DNA from: Paractinoplanes aksuensis
GTDB taxonomy: Bacteria; Actinomycetota; Actinomycetes; Mycobacteriales; Micromonosporaceae
DNA: 64,000 nt
NCBI RefSeq assembly: GCF_024137025.1
Contig: NZ_JAMYJR010000037.1
Span: 1 to 64,000 of the forward strand
Direction: 5' to 3'
Shown one piece after another: positions 36,454 to 46,601 of the stretch (positions are counted from its first letter, which is position 1; each line of letters opens with the position of its first letter). The notes under the pieces are model-generated. The model saw nothing but the letters and a program-made list of their open reading frames with translations, was not told where the DNA came from and made no database searches. Both the position numbers and the translations under genes were made by a program.

Positions 36454-38127
36454 TTAGTGTGCGCCGTGTCCGGTCAGCGACCGGACTTCGAGCTCGGCGT
36501 ACTTCGCGCTGTCGTCCTCCTTCGAGATCACGGTGCCGATCCAGCCGCACAGGAAGCCGATCGGGATCGAGATGATGCCCGGGTTGGAGAGCGGGAAGAA
36601 GTGCCAGTCGCTGTCCGGGAACATGGCCGTGGCCGAACCCGAGACGACCGGCGAGAAGAACACCAGCACGACCGCGGCGGTCAGGCCGCCGTAGATCGAC
36701 CACAGCGCGCCGGAGGTGTTGAACCGCCGCCAGAACAGGCTGTAGAGGATCGCGGGCAGGTTGGCCGAGGCGGCCACCGCGAAGGCCAGGGCGACCAGGA
36801 AGGCCACGTTCAGGCTCTGCGCGAAGATCGACAGGGCGATCGCGACCGCGCCGATGACCAGGGCCGAGATGCGGGCGACCCGCACCTCGTCCCGCTCCGA
36901 GGCCTCACCGCGGCGCATCACGTTGGCGTAGAAGTCGTGCGCCACGCTGGACGAGGAGGCCAGCGTGAGTCCGGCCACCACGGCCAGGATGGTGGCGAAC
37001 GCGACCGCGGCGATCACGGCCAGCAGCACCGCGCCCCCGGTCTCGCCGCCCAGATAGTCGACGCCGAGCGCCTGGGCCAGCTGGGGCGCCGCGGTGTTGC
37101 CCGCCTTGTCCTGGGCGGTGATGTTCGCGCCACCCACCAGGGCCGCCGCGCCGAAGCCGAGGGCCAGGGTGAACAGGTAGAACGTGCCGATGATGCCGAT
37201 CGCCCAGAGCACGCTCTTGCGGGCGATCTTGCTGGTCGGCACGGTGTAGAACCGGGTCAGGATGTGCGGCAGGCCGGCCGTGCCGAGCACCAGCGCGATG
37301 CCCAGCGAGAGCAGGTCCATCTTGCTGTAGAAGGTGGCCGACGCGCTGGCCGACTCGACGCCGTAGCGCAGGCCCGGCTCGAGGAAGGCATCACCCTTGC
37401 CCGACTGGGCGGCGGCGTCGCCGAGCAGCTGGGACAGGTTGAACTTGTAGTGGGCGAGCACCAGGATCGTCATCAGCAGGGCGCCGGTCATGAGCATGAA
37501 CGCCTTGACGATCTGGACGTACGTGGTGCCCTTCATGCCGCCGACGATCACGTAGATGATCATCAGCGCGCCGACCAGGATGATCGTCGCCACCTTGGCC
37601 GTGTCGGCGTCCATGCCCAGGAACGTGGTGTCGGGCTTGATGCCGAGCAGCAGCGACACCAGGGCGCCCGCGCCGACCATCTGGGCGATCAGATAAAAGA
37701 TCGAGACCACGATGGTGGAGGCGCTGGCCGCCGTGCGGACCGGGCGCTGACGCATCCGGAAGGCCAGCACGTCGGCCATCGTGTAGCGGCCCGCGTTGCG
37801 CAGGTACTCGGCGACCAGCAGGAGCGCTACGAGCCAGGCGACCAGGAACCCGATCGAGTAGAGGAAGCCGTCGTAGCCGTACAGCGCGATCAGGCCGGCG
37901 ATGCCCAGGAACGACGCCGCCGACATGTAGTCGCCGCCGATGGCCATGCCGTTCTGGAAGCCGGAGAACTGGCGGCCGCCGGCGTAGAAGTCGGTGGCCG
38001 TCTTGGTCTGGCGGCTGGCCCAGATCGTGATGGCCAGCGTGACCGCGACGAACACCAGGAACAGGGTGATGGTGAGGCCGCGGGACGTCGAGGTGGAGAC
38101 CTCGGCGGCAAGGAAGTGGGGTTCCAT
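36454..38127 (-). CDS. actP: cation/acetate symporter, SSS family (ActP-like)
   Basis: This 557-residue permease has about 13 transmembrane helices and belongs to the sodium/solute symporter family, closest to ActP/MctC-type acetate or short monocarboxylate carriers. Signatures are DFYAGGRQFSGFQNGMAIGGDYMSAASFLG near 45-74 (by position), GLPHILTRFYTVP near 290 and AVVAGLTLASSSSVAHDFYANV near 395. ATG 38127 overlaps the stop codon of the preceding small membrane gene (TGATG). An open frame continues far upstream, but the coupled start is the real one. Expression should follow carbon supply; no regulator gene is adjacent. Confidence 0.9.
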   Translation of the reverse strand: MEPHFLAAEVSTSTSRGLTITLFLVFVAVTLAITIWASRQTKTATDFYAGGRQFSGFQNGMAIGGDYMSAASFLGIAGLIALYGYDGFLYSIGFLVAWLVALLLVAEYLRNAGRYTMADVLAFRMRQRPVRTAASASTIVVSIFYLIAQMVGAGALVSLLLGIKPDTTFLGMDADTAKVATIILVGALMIIYVIVGGMKGTTYVQIVKAFMLMTGALLMTILVLAHYKFNLSQLLGDAAAQSGKGDAFLEPGLRYGVESASASATFYSKMDLLSLGIALVLGTAGLPHILTRFYTVPTSKIARKSVLWAIGIIGTFYLFTLALGFGAAALVGGANITAQDKAGNTAAPQLAQALGVDYLGGETGGAVLLAVIAAVAFATILAVVAGLTLASSSSVAHDFYANVMRRGEASERDEVRVARISALVIGAVAIALSIFAQSLNVAFLVALAFAVAASANLPAILYSLFWRRFNTSGALWSIYGGLTAAVVLVFFSPVVSGSATAMFPDSDWHFFPLSNPGIISIPIGFLCGWIGTVISKEDDSAKYAELEVRSLTGHGAH

Positions 38128-38507
38128 CAGTCCTCGCTCTTCTTGTCGTCCGTGGCGGCGGTGGTCGTGGTCGCGGTGTCGCCGGCCGTGAGGTCGGCGT
38201 GGACCTTGTCGGCCAGCGGGTCGATCTTCTGGGCCGCGTAGCGCGAGTAGTACCAGGCGATCAGGAACGTCGTGACGAACTGGAGCAGGCCGAAGATCAG
38301 CGCGACGTTGATGTTGCCGACGATCTTCGCGCTCATGAAGCCGCGTGCATATGCGGAGAGAAGGACATAGAGCGCATACCAGAGGAAGAACGCGACCGTC
38401 ATGGGGAAGACGAAACTGCGCACAGTGCGGCGCAGGCGGCCGAATTCCTCGGAATCCTGGACGGCCCGGTACCTCTCGGTGGAGGACGAGGGCACTTCGG
38501 TTGTCAC
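38127..38507 (-). CDS. DUF485 family small membrane protein, partner of the symporter
   Basis: This 126-residue protein has two membrane helices (SFVFPMTVAFFLWYALYVLLS near 31-51 and INVALIFGLLQFVTTFLIAWYY near 66-87, by position) and an acidic Thr-rich tail, typical of DUF485 proteins encoded before ActP-type symporters. It starts at GTG 38507 with a weak AAGGTGG upstream and is translationally coupled to actP. The 126-base gap to the flavin reductase contains a small CACC/GGTG hairpin and nothing else clear. Confidence 0.85.
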   Translation of the reverse strand: MTTEVPSSSTERYRAVQDSEEFGRLRRTVRSFVFPMTVAFFLWYALYVLLSAYARGFMSAKIVGNINVALIFGLLQFVTTFLIAWYYSRYAAQKIDPLADKVHADLTAGDTATTTTAATDDKKSED

Positions 38508-38633
38508 CGGAGTTCACCACCTTCGGGGTGGGGCGGACTTTCCGGCAACGTACGAAGACCTGGGGCTGCCCGAGGGCGACCGGGCAACCCTTGCGCCGAG
38601 TGGCGGTCTGAGTGCGCTGAGCGGGGGGTGGTG

Positions 38634-39140
38634 TCACTCCCTCAGCACGTGATATCGACCGCGATAGTGCAGGAGCGGGCTCGGCGCGGGCCCGGCCTCG
38701 ACCTTCTCGATCACCGCTTCGACCAGAAGTGCCCAGCCCAGCACCCGCGAGGACTCGAGCCGGCACCCGGCCCACGTGTCGGCGTCGGCCGGCACCGGGC
38801 CGTAGTCGGTGTCGGTCCAGTCGTCGCCGGCGAACAGCCCGCCCGGCGCCGGCATCAGCCCGGCGAACCGGTCGGCCCGCTGCCGGTCGCCCGGGGCCAG
38901 GGTGGACACCGCGAACCGGCCGCTCGTCTCGAGCGCGGCCCAGAAGTCGCTCTCGTCGTCGATCAGTCCGAGCACCCGGCCCGGATCGCCGTCGGCCACC
39001 ATGATCGACGACACCGTGAGCCCGGCCGGTCCGGCCGTCGTCCAGAGCGTGACCGGGGCGGCCAGCCGCCCGCGCAGCCGCCGCACGGGCGACTTGTCCC
39101 CCTCCGGCGTGGCGAAAGGGTCGGTGGAGTGGATTGTCAC
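38634..39140 (-). CDS. flavin reductase-like FMN-binding protein
   Basis: This 168-residue protein has the split-barrel FMN-binding fold of flavin reductase-like domains: APVTLWTTAGPAGLTVSSIMVADGDPG near 28-54 (by position), RFAVSTLAPGDRQRAD and the terminal HYRGRYHVL. It probably uses FMN with NAD(P)H or as an FMN store; no monooxygenase partner is adjacent. The start is GTG 39140. A TGCAC-N5-GTGCA inverted repeat lies 19 bases upstream. Confidence 0.8.
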   Translation of the reverse strand: MTIHSTDPFATPEGDKSPVRRLRGRLAAPVTLWTTAGPAGLTVSSIMVADGDPGRVLGLIDDESDFWAALETSGRFAVSTLAPGDRQRADRFAGLMPAPGGLFAGDDWTDTDYGPVPADADTWAGCRLESSRVLGWALLVEAVIEKVEAGPAPSPLLHYRGRYHVLRE

Positions 39141-39158
39141 CTGGCCATTCTCGCTTTC

Positions 39159-39173
39159 TGCACAGATAGTGCA
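39159..39173. promoter_or_regulatory. TGCAC-N5-GTGCA operator candidate before the flavin reductase gene
   Basis: TGCAC (39159-39163) and GTGCA (39169-39173) form a 5-bp inverted repeat with a 5-base centre, 19 bases upstream of the flavin reductase GTG and 57 bases from the small gene on the other strand. Its position in a divergent promoter suits a repressor. Short arms make this a weak call. Confidence 0.35.
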
Positions 39174-39229
39174 CGACTCTGGTCGCCCGCATTGATCCAG
39201 AACTATCTTCGTTCCGGGAGGGAGGTCCC

Positions 39230-39472
39230 GTGCATCAGCATGTGCAGCTGAACCCGGGCGAGGTGCTGCACATCGGCGGCGAGGCGAGCGTTCAGTTCGC
39301 GGGCGCCCGGGCGCTGACCTTCCGGCTGATCCGGGTCGACCCGCGCAGCACCTACGACGGGTGGCTCTGGCTCGAGGGCTACGTGCTCGGCCCGACCGGT
39401 GTCGCGACCCAGCGCCGGCGCATCTTCGTGCTGCGCGAGGGCATCCGGCTCGCTGCTAGCGGCCCGGCGTGA
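39230..39472 (+). CDS. small conserved beta-rich protein
   Basis: This 80-residue protein has no recognised domain. It begins MHQHVQLNPGEVLHIGG and continues with alternating hydrophobic strands (LTFRLIRVDPR, WLWLEGYVLGP, RRRIFVLREGIRL), so it is probably a small beta-barrel or sandwich. GTG 39230 is preceded by GGGAGG with about 7 bases spacing, a strong ribosome-binding site, and codon use fits the neighbours. Its end overlaps the converging ABC permease gene by 17 bases. Function unknown. Confidence 0.65.
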   Translation: MHQHVQLNPGEVLHIGGEASVQFAGARALTFRLIRVDPRSTYDGWLWLEGYVLGPTGVATQRRRIFVLREGIRLAASGPA

Positions 39473-41062
39473 CCGCGGCCAGCACCTCGGGCATGCGCCG
39501 GTCGAGCGAGTCACCCGCGACTCCCGAGCCGATCAGGTAGGCCGCGCCGGCGAAGGCCACCCCCACCGGCAACCCGATCCACAGCCAGATGTCGCCGAGC
39601 AGGAAGGCCAGGATCTGCAGCGGCGCGGTGGCGATCACGATGCCGAGCATGACGGCCACCGTGAGCAGGCCCTTGGCCATCCCGCCGCCCGACGACATCG
39701 CGAACGGGCTGGTCGACGGGGGCAGCGCGAAGGCGGCCCGCACCGAGACGGGCAGCACCAGCCCAAGACCGGCGCCGTAGGTCGCGATCATCAGGCCCAG
39801 GTCGCCCGGGATGTGCTCGGCCCGGCCACCGGTCACGCCCGCGGCGATGGCGATGAGCAGCAGCAGGGGCAGGGCGAAGAGGGCGTGCGCGGCCGCCCGG
39901 GAGTGGATCTCGGTGCGGCCCGGCACCCCGATGATCATGTTGGCGGCGTACGCGTTGCCCTCGTACCCGAACTGGTTGGCCAGCGCGATCACCGCGATCA
40001 GCCCCACGAAGGCCGCCGCCGGACCGGCCGAGCCGCCGTTCACCGTGATCGACAGGGGCAGGAAGAACCCGGCCACCGTGAACGTGATCAGCGCCGCCCG
40101 CCGCCGCGTCTCGCGCCACCAGTACCGCACCTCGCGGGCCACCAGCGCGCCGAAGCGGGTGCGGGGCAGCCGCCGGCCGAGCAGCAGGCCGGTCGGCGAG
40201 CCGACGTCGCCGGCGCCGGTGCGGCCGGACGACCCGCTCGAGGCGGCGCCGACCATCGCGCTCTCCAGCGTCGCGCTCCACCACCAGAGCAGACCGGCGA
40301 GCGTGCCGGCCACGATCAAGAGCTTCAGCGGTACGGCCCACAGCCGCCCGTCGGCCACGTCGAGGCCCACGGACCAGCCCGCGGCCAGGGGCGTCCAGCC
40401 CAGCACGTCACCCAGCACGGCGAACGCGTCCCAGTCGGCGCGCTCGGCCCCGGCCAGCAGCGCCAGTTGCAGCGGCCCGAGCAGCGCGGCCACCACCGCG
40501 AACAGCACCACGGCCAGGTCACGCGACCGCCGCGACCGCAGCCCGGTGGCGAACGCGCTGGTCACCGCCCGGCTCAGGGCGACGCAGGTCAGCAGGCCGC
40601 CGATCACGCCGGCCAGCTGCGCGAAGCCCGCCCCGGCGCCACCCAGGTCGGCCGCCGTGCTGACCATGCCGAGCGTGGCGGCCAGTGTGGACAGAGCGGG
40701 CAATCCGGCCAGCGCCGCGGTGAACATGCCGAGGATCAGCGTGCGGCGGGGCAGCGGAAGCAGGGCGAATCGGGCCGGATCCAGCGACTCGTCGACCCCG
40801 AAGAACAGCAGCGGCAACACGACCCAGCCCACGACCAGCGCGGACCCGCCCAGCTGGAGCAGCATGCCGGCGACCCGGTCGTCGTCGACCACCCCGGGCA
40901 CGGCAAAGACCGCATACCCGCCGATCGCGAAGAAACCGGCCATGACCACGCCCAGCACGAACAGCACGATCCGGGCCGGGCGGCCGCGCAGCCCGCTCGC
41001 GATCAGGCGCAGCTTGAGCTTGACGAACGGCCACGGCGAGACCGGCGGCCGCTGCGGGACGG

Positions 41063-41072
<10 letters not shown>
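39456..41072 (-). CDS. ABC exporter permease, polytopic
   Basis: This 538-residue membrane protein has about 11-12 hydrophobic helices and a cytoplasmic loop near residues 270-310 (GAASSGSSGRTGAGDVG). It overlaps the start of its reading frame with the end of the ATPase gene by 10 bases, so the two form one exporter. It resembles large actinobacterial ABC-2-like permeases with no named substrate. GTG 41072 is the start. Confidence 0.8.
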
Positions 41073-41842
<770 letters not shown>

Positions 41843-41885
41843 GGGTCCGAACCTAACCGTTCGGTGCCCCCGCTGACCAGGTCAT

Positions 41886-43508
41886 TCAGACGCGCAGAGC
41901 CTCCGGCGAGTGCAGCCGCAGCATGGTCGCGCCGACGTCGGCGGGCACCCGGCGGCTGGTCAGCAGCGAGCCGACGACCATGACCAGGAAGGCGAGGGGA
42001 ACGGTCCAGGCCGCGGGCTGGCCCACCGCGTCGGCCACCCAGCCGTCGAGCGGCGGACCGAGCACGGTGATCAGCACGGCCGCCATCGAGGCCCCGCCAC
42101 CGGCCAGGACGCCCGCGATCGCGCCGACGTCGGTCAGCCGTCGCCACCAGATGCCCAGCACGAGCAGCGGGCAGAAACTAGAGGCGGCCACCGCGAAGGC
42201 CAGGCCGACGACCCGCGAGACGTCCATGTTGGAGACGTAGAGCGACAGCAGCACCGGCACCGAGGCGGCGAGCACCGTGGCCAGCCGGAAGTCGCGGATC
42301 GAGCCGCTGCGGCCGGCCCGCAGCACGTCGGTGAAGACCACCCCGGCCACGCTGGTCAGCAGGCCGGACGAGGTCGAGAGGAAGGCGGCCAGTGCCCCGG
42401 CGGTGACCAAGGCGCCGAGCAGGCGGCCGAGATGACCGCCGCCCAGCGCCGCCTCGGGCAGCAGCAGGACGACAGCGTCGGTGCGGCCGGTCATCAGCAG
42501 CTGCGGGGTGTAGATGCGACCAAGCACGCCGTACAGGGTGGGTAACAGATAAAAGGTGCCAACCAGACCGAGCACTACCAGGGTCGTGCGCCGGGCCGAG
42601 GCGCCGTCGGGATTCGTGTAGAAGCGCACGAGCACATGGGGCAGGCCCATGGTGCCCAGGAAGGTGGCCAGGATCAGCGAGTACGTGACGAAGAGGCTGC
42701 CGTCGCCGCCGGGCAGCAGCCAGTCGGCGTCGAACCGGGCATCGACCGTGCTCACCACCGGCACCGCGTCGCCCGCCTCGAAGCTGAGCTGCTGACCCTT
42801 CTCGACCGGCACCCCGCCGACGGTCGCGTCCTGCTCGATCACCACGGTTGTCGCGACCGGGAAATTCGCCCCGGCCTCGGGGGTGACCAGCGGGCGGCCG
42901 TCGGACTGCCACTGCAGGGCCAGGAAGATCACCGGTACGGCGAGGGCGGTCAGCTTCAACCAGTACTGGAAGGCCTGGACAAAGGTGATGGCCCGCATAC
43001 CGCCCAGGGCCACGTTGGCCGTGACCACCACACCGACCAGAAGGGCACCCCAGGCGTACGAACCACCGGCGACCGTCGTGAACGTCAGCCCGGCCCCCTG
43101 CAACTGCGGCACCAGGTAGAGACAGCCGATGAAGACGACAAAAACACTGGCCAGGCGGCGCAACGTAGGCGAGCCGAGGCGCACCTGACAGAAGTCGGGC
43201 AACGTGAAGGCGCCCGACCGGCGCAGCGGCGCGGCCACGAACAGCAGCAACGCGAGGTAGCCGGCGGCGAACCCGACCGGGTACCAGAGCACGTCGACGC
43301 CGTAGCGCAGGATCAGCCCGGCCACGCCCAGAAAAGACGCCGCCGACAGGTACTCACCGCTGATCGCGGCCGCGTTCCAGGCCGGGCTGACCGACCGCGA
43401 CGCGACCAGGAAGTCCGAGGTGGTGCGGGCGAACCGCAGGCCGTAGACGCCGATGCCCACCGTCACCAGGATCACGACGATCAGACCCGGGACGAGGTAC
43501 GGGTTCAC
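41886..43508 (-). CDS. second SSS-family cation/monocarboxylate symporter
   Basis: This 540-residue permease has about 13 helices and is a second ActP-like member: DFLVASRSVSPAWNAAAISGEYLSAASFLGVAG near 33-65 (by position), GLPHVLVRFYTNP near 288 and AFLSTSSGLLTSVAGVVFTDVL near 360. A large loop near 205-260 (VVIEQDATVGGVPVEKGQ) is longer than in the other copy. Its start overlaps the stop of the small membrane gene by 4 bases. In related genomes such symporters are encoded next to LytS/LytTR pairs; here that pair lies 8 kb away. Confidence 0.88.
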   Translation of the reverse strand: MNPYLVPGLIVVILVTVGIGVYGLRFARTTSDFLVASRSVSPAWNAAAISGEYLSAASFLGVAGLILRYGVDVLWYPVGFAAGYLALLLFVAAPLRRSGAFTLPDFCQVRLGSPTLRRLASVFVVFIGCLYLVPQLQGAGLTFTTVAGGSYAWGALLVGVVVTANVALGGMRAITFVQAFQYWLKLTALAVPVIFLALQWQSDGRPLVTPEAGANFPVATTVVIEQDATVGGVPVEKGQQLSFEAGDAVPVVSTVDARFDADWLLPGGDGSLFVTYSLILATFLGTMGLPHVLVRFYTNPDGASARRTTLVVLGLVGTFYLLPTLYGVLGRIYTPQLLMTGRTDAVVLLLPEAALGGGHLGRLLGALVTAGALAAFLSTSSGLLTSVAGVVFTDVLRAGRSGSIRDFRLATVLAASVPVLLSLYVSNMDVSRVVGLAFAVAASSFCPLLVLGIWWRRLTDVGAIAGVLAGGGASMAAVLITVLGPPLDGWVADAVGQPAAWTVPLAFLVMVVGSLLTSRRVPADVGATMLRLHSPEALRV

Positions 43509-43897
43509 TGCTCGGGCCTGCGGATCAGCGCGATGAAGTCCTGCTCATTGCGTTCCGCCCACCGCACGTAGGCCCAGCCCACGCCGATCAGGAACGGGAA
43601 CGACAGGACGCCGAGCAGCAGCCAGGGCAGGTAGATGCCGAAGACCTTGACGCCGGCCACGCCCGGAGCCACCGCGAACAGCAGCGGCAGGGCGCCGAGG
43701 GCGATCACCACGACCAGGGCCAGCCGCAGCGCGAGCGCCAGTTGGGCCCGCATCAGCCCCTTGACCAGCGCCTCCCCGACCGGGGTCTGTTCCGCCAGGT
43801 CGGAGCGGGTGCGGTCGGCGGGGCGGCGGCGGGCCGCCGCTTCGCCCAGGACCACCCGCGTACGCCGGGGGGTGGCCCTGGGGTCGTCGGCGGTCAT
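43505..43897 (-). CDS. small two-helix membrane protein coupled to the symporter
   Basis: This 130-residue protein has a basic cytoplasmic head, two membrane helices (about residues 55-80 and 85-112) and a short tail ending ERNEQDFIALIRRPEQ. It takes the place that DUF485 proteins hold before ActP but has a different sequence. The ATGA overlap couples it to the symporter. ATG 43897 has CAGACT 7 bases upstream. Confidence 0.75.
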   Translation of the reverse strand: MTADDPRATPRRTRVVLGEAAARRRPADRTRSDLAEQTPVGEALVKGLMRAQLALALRLALVVVIALGALPLLFAVAPGVAGVKVFGIYLPWLLLGVLSFPFLIGVGWAYVRWAERNEQDFIALIRRPEQ

Positions 43898-43924
43898 GCC
43901 CGGGAGTCTGGCAGCCGTCCCAGC

Positions 43925-45445
43925 TCAGCACCAGCCTTGCCCGCTACCGACCTGGCCGTTCACCAGCGTGCGGGCCCGGGCGCTGCCCAGGTTCCACGTC
44001 CGCCAGTCGCCGGGCCGCAGGTCGTCGCTGATCGCCCGCAGCACGCAGGCGCGCTGGTCGTCCGGCAGCTTCATCAGCGCGGGCACCGCGTCCGGCGACA
44101 GGTTGCTCAGATAGGCCAGGTCGATCGGCTGGTTGCTGTGCCGCAGGTTGCGCTCGGCGATCACCCCGTCGGGGTTGGCCACGGCCAGCCCGAGCAGTGC
44201 CAGCACGCCGGCCGCGATCGCCACCCGGGGCAGCCAGGGCGCCCGCAGCTTCCGGCCCGCGACCAGGATCAGCAGCAGCACGAAGACGAACCACAGCTCG
44301 CACCAGAAGACCAGCAGACGCAGCCGGGTCAGGCCGTACTCGTCGGTGTAGAGGTTGATCCGGTGCAACGCGGTCGCGGCGATGACCAGGGTGAGGCCGG
44401 TCAGCACGCCCAGGATGACCCGGATCAGGATCCGGTCGGCCGGCTTGTCGCGCGGGGCCCAGCGGGCGGCGCCGGCCAGCACGAGCAGGGTCAGGCCGAC
44501 GACGAAACTCAGCTGCCAGAAGCCCTGCCGGGCCTCGTCGGCGAAGGCGCGTACGGGTTCCTGGCCCGTCGCCTGCACGAGAACGAACGCCCCGAACAGC
44601 AGCGTCAGCAGGCCGAGCGGGACGGCCCACTCCCATCGGTGCACCTTGCGGCCCTCCGTCCCGTCCAAATTGGACAAATTGGGCGGCGCCGAGCGGAGGT
44701 AGGCGGCGGCGCCGACCGAGAACACGGCCAGGCCGCCGACGAAGACCCACCGGAAGACCGTGTCGACGCCCAGATCGGGGACGAGACGCTCCAGGGCCTC
44801 CGCGAAACGCAGGTCGGCCGAGGCCAGCAGGCCGCCGAACGCGCCGAGCAGGACCACCGAGACACCGGCGGTGGCGACGATGCGTACGCCGGCGCCGCCG
44901 TTCGGCCGGTTGATCCGGGTCAGGCCGCGGGTGAGCCAGGGCAGCGCGCGGAAGGCGGCGACGAACGGCATCGTGTACGCGGCGAAGATGCTGCGCATCG
45001 ACCGGCCCCCGGCCAGCGCCAGCGCGCCGGTGAGGGTGGACACCAGCAGGCACAGTACGAACAGCCAGCCGGCCGAACGGAACGTGCCGACGGCGAACAG
45101 GGCCAGGGTCGCCGTGCCCCAGGCGACCCGCTCCGGGCCGGGGCAGTAGCGGGGACGGACCACCAGGGGCGGCGGGCCGCCGGTCGCGGGGGCCGGGGCG
45201 GCCACGATCGCGGTGGCCAGGCCGGCCAGGGCGGTCAGCAGCCAGCCGACGCCCGGGCGGTCGAGCGGCAGGCTCAGCGCGGCGACCACGGCAGCCCCCG
45301 CGACCGCCGCGACCGTCAGGGCCGACGCCGGGCGGACGGGTCCGGGCCAGTGCTTCGCCCAGGGCGCGGTCGACGGCCAAGGGCCGTGCAGCACCGGGAG
45401 CGGCTTGGTCTGCGGTGCGGGTATCGGTGACGGTGCGAGAGACAT
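43925..45445 (-). CDS. DUF4173/DUF4153-type polytopic membrane protein
   Basis: This 506-residue protein has about 12 membrane helices and the landmarks of DUF4173: VFRWVFVGGLAVFSVGAAAYL near 240, TALHRINLYTDEYGLTRLRLLVFWCELWFVFVLL near 370-403 (by position) and NPDGVIAERNLRHSN near 440. The C-terminal 70 residues appear extracellular (DAVPALMKLPDDQRACVLRAI). The family role is unknown. ATG 45445 has GGAGG 7 bases upstream. It is 70 bases from the sensor kinase gene and runs the same way, so it may be a target or partner of that kinase. Confidence 0.82.
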   Translation of the reverse strand: MSLAPSPIPAPQTKPLPVLHGPWPSTAPWAKHWPGPVRPASALTVAAVAGAAVVAALSLPLDRPGVGWLLTALAGLATAIVAAPAPATGGPPPLVVRPRYCPGPERVAWGTATLALFAVGTFRSAGWLFVLCLLVSTLTGALALAGGRSMRSIFAAYTMPFVAAFRALPWLTRGLTRINRPNGGAGVRIVATAGVSVVLLGAFGGLLASADLRFAEALERLVPDLGVDTVFRWVFVGGLAVFSVGAAAYLRSAPPNLSNLDGTEGRKVHRWEWAVPLGLLTLLFGAFVLVQATGQEPVRAFADEARQGFWQLSFVVGLTLLVLAGAARWAPRDKPADRILIRVILGVLTGLTLVIAATALHRINLYTDEYGLTRLRLLVFWCELWFVFVLLLILVAGRKLRAPWLPRVAIAAGVLALLGLAVANPDGVIAERNLRHSNQPIDLAYLSNLSPDAVPALMKLPDDQRACVLRAISDDLRPGDWRTWNLGSARARTLVNGQVGSGQGWC

Positions 45446-45515
45446 CGGAACACCTCCGGAGGGCAGGGTTCATCGGGCCTCGACGGTCTTCGTCGTGGCC
45501 TCTCTTACGGCTTGA

Positions 45516-46601
45516 TCAACTTTTGCTGGTCAGGGGCAGAGTCACGTGGATCAGGCAGCCCGGGTGCTCGGGGTCGACGGCGGCGATCGTGCCGTGGTGC
45601 AGCTGCACCACCCAGCGGGCGATGGCCAGCCCCAGGCCGGTGCCGCCGCCACCGGGCCGCTCGCCGCGGGTGAACCGCTCGAACACCCGGTGCCGCTCGT
45701 CGGGCGGGATGCCCTCGCCCTCGTCCGAGACGGCGATGAGCAGGTGGTCGTCGCGGCGCTCGGCCCGCACCTCGACCAGGCCGCCGGCCGGGCTGTGCCG
45801 GGCCGCGTTGTCGAGCAGGTTGGCGAACACCTGGTGCAGCCGCTCGCGGTCACCGGTCACGACGACGTGCGGGCAGGCGACCTTGAAGTGGACGTCCCGC
45901 CCCGAACCGGCCACGTTGACCTCGGCCTCGCGGACCACGTCGTCCAGGAAGGACGGCACGTCGATCGGCCGCCGGATCAACGGGGCCACGCCCGCGTCGA
46001 TGCGGGACAGGTCGAGCAGTTCGGTGACCAGGCGGCCCAGGCGCTCGGTCTGCGCGAGGGCGGTCTGCATCATCGCGGGTTCGGCCGCCGCCACCCCGTC
46101 GACGATGTTCTCGAGAAGGCCTTGAAGAGCAGTGATGGGCGTACGCAATTCGTGCGAGACATTCGCGATGAGCTCGCGCCGCTGCCGGTCGGCCGCGGCC
46201 AGGTCGGCCGACATCTGGTTGAACGCGACCGCGAGCTCGCCCACCTCATCGGCCGAGGTGGCCCGGATCCGCCGGGTGTAGTCCCCTTGAGCCATGTCAC
46301 GGGCGGCTCGGGTCATCTCGCGCAACGGTGAGGTCATGCCCCGGGCCAGGAACTGCACGATGGTCACGCCGATGACGGTCGCGGTGACGCCGGTCCAGAA
46401 CGGGAACCAGCCCAGCCACAGATAGAACCAGATCAGCCCGCTGCCCCCACCGGCCAGCAGCACCATGATGATCTTCATCTTGATCGACCGCACCGGGTCG
46501 AGCGGCCGCGGCAACCAGGCCAGCGCCCGCGCGACCCGCTCGCGTATCGCCGCCCGTCTCTCGGCGCGTCGCCGCGCGATGCGGACCAGATCGCGGGTCA
46601 C
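45516..46601 (-). CDS. membrane sensor histidine kinase with HAMP domain
   Basis: This 361-residue kinase has two close membrane helices (about residues 42-60 and 66-88) with almost no extracellular loop, a HAMP linker (LREMTRAARDMAQGDYTRRI), HisKA with ELIANVSHELRTPITALQGLLE near 143-163, and HATPase motifs NLLDNAARHSPAGG, SDEGEGIPPDE and GGTGLGLAIARWVV. The lack of an external domain suggests intramembrane sensing. GTG 46601 overlaps the regulator stop codon by 4 bases (GTGA). A 70-base gap separates it from the DUF4173 gene. Confidence 0.92.
   Translation of the reverse strand: MTRDLVRIARRRAERRAAIRERVARALAWLPRPLDPVRSIKMKIIMVLLAGGGSGLIWFYLWLGWFPFWTGVTATVIGVTIVQFLARGMTSPLREMTRAARDMAQGDYTRRIRATSADEVGELAVAFNQMSADLAAADRQRRELIANVSHELRTPITALQGLLENIVDGVAAAEPAMMQTALAQTERLGRLVTELLDLSRIDAGVAPLIRRPIDVPSFLDDVVREAEVNVAGSGRDVHFKVACPHVVVTGDRERLHQVFANLLDNAARHSPAGGLVEVRAERRDDHLLIAVSDEGEGIPPDERHRVFERFTRGERPGGGGTGLGLAIARWVVQLHHGTIAAVDPEHPGCLIHVTLPLTSKS

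Noticed and set aside
38128..39192. Upstream extension of the actP reading frame by about 355 codons
   Set aside because: It crosses the DUF485 and flavin reductase genes in another frame; the actP start is fixed by the TGATG overlap at 38127.
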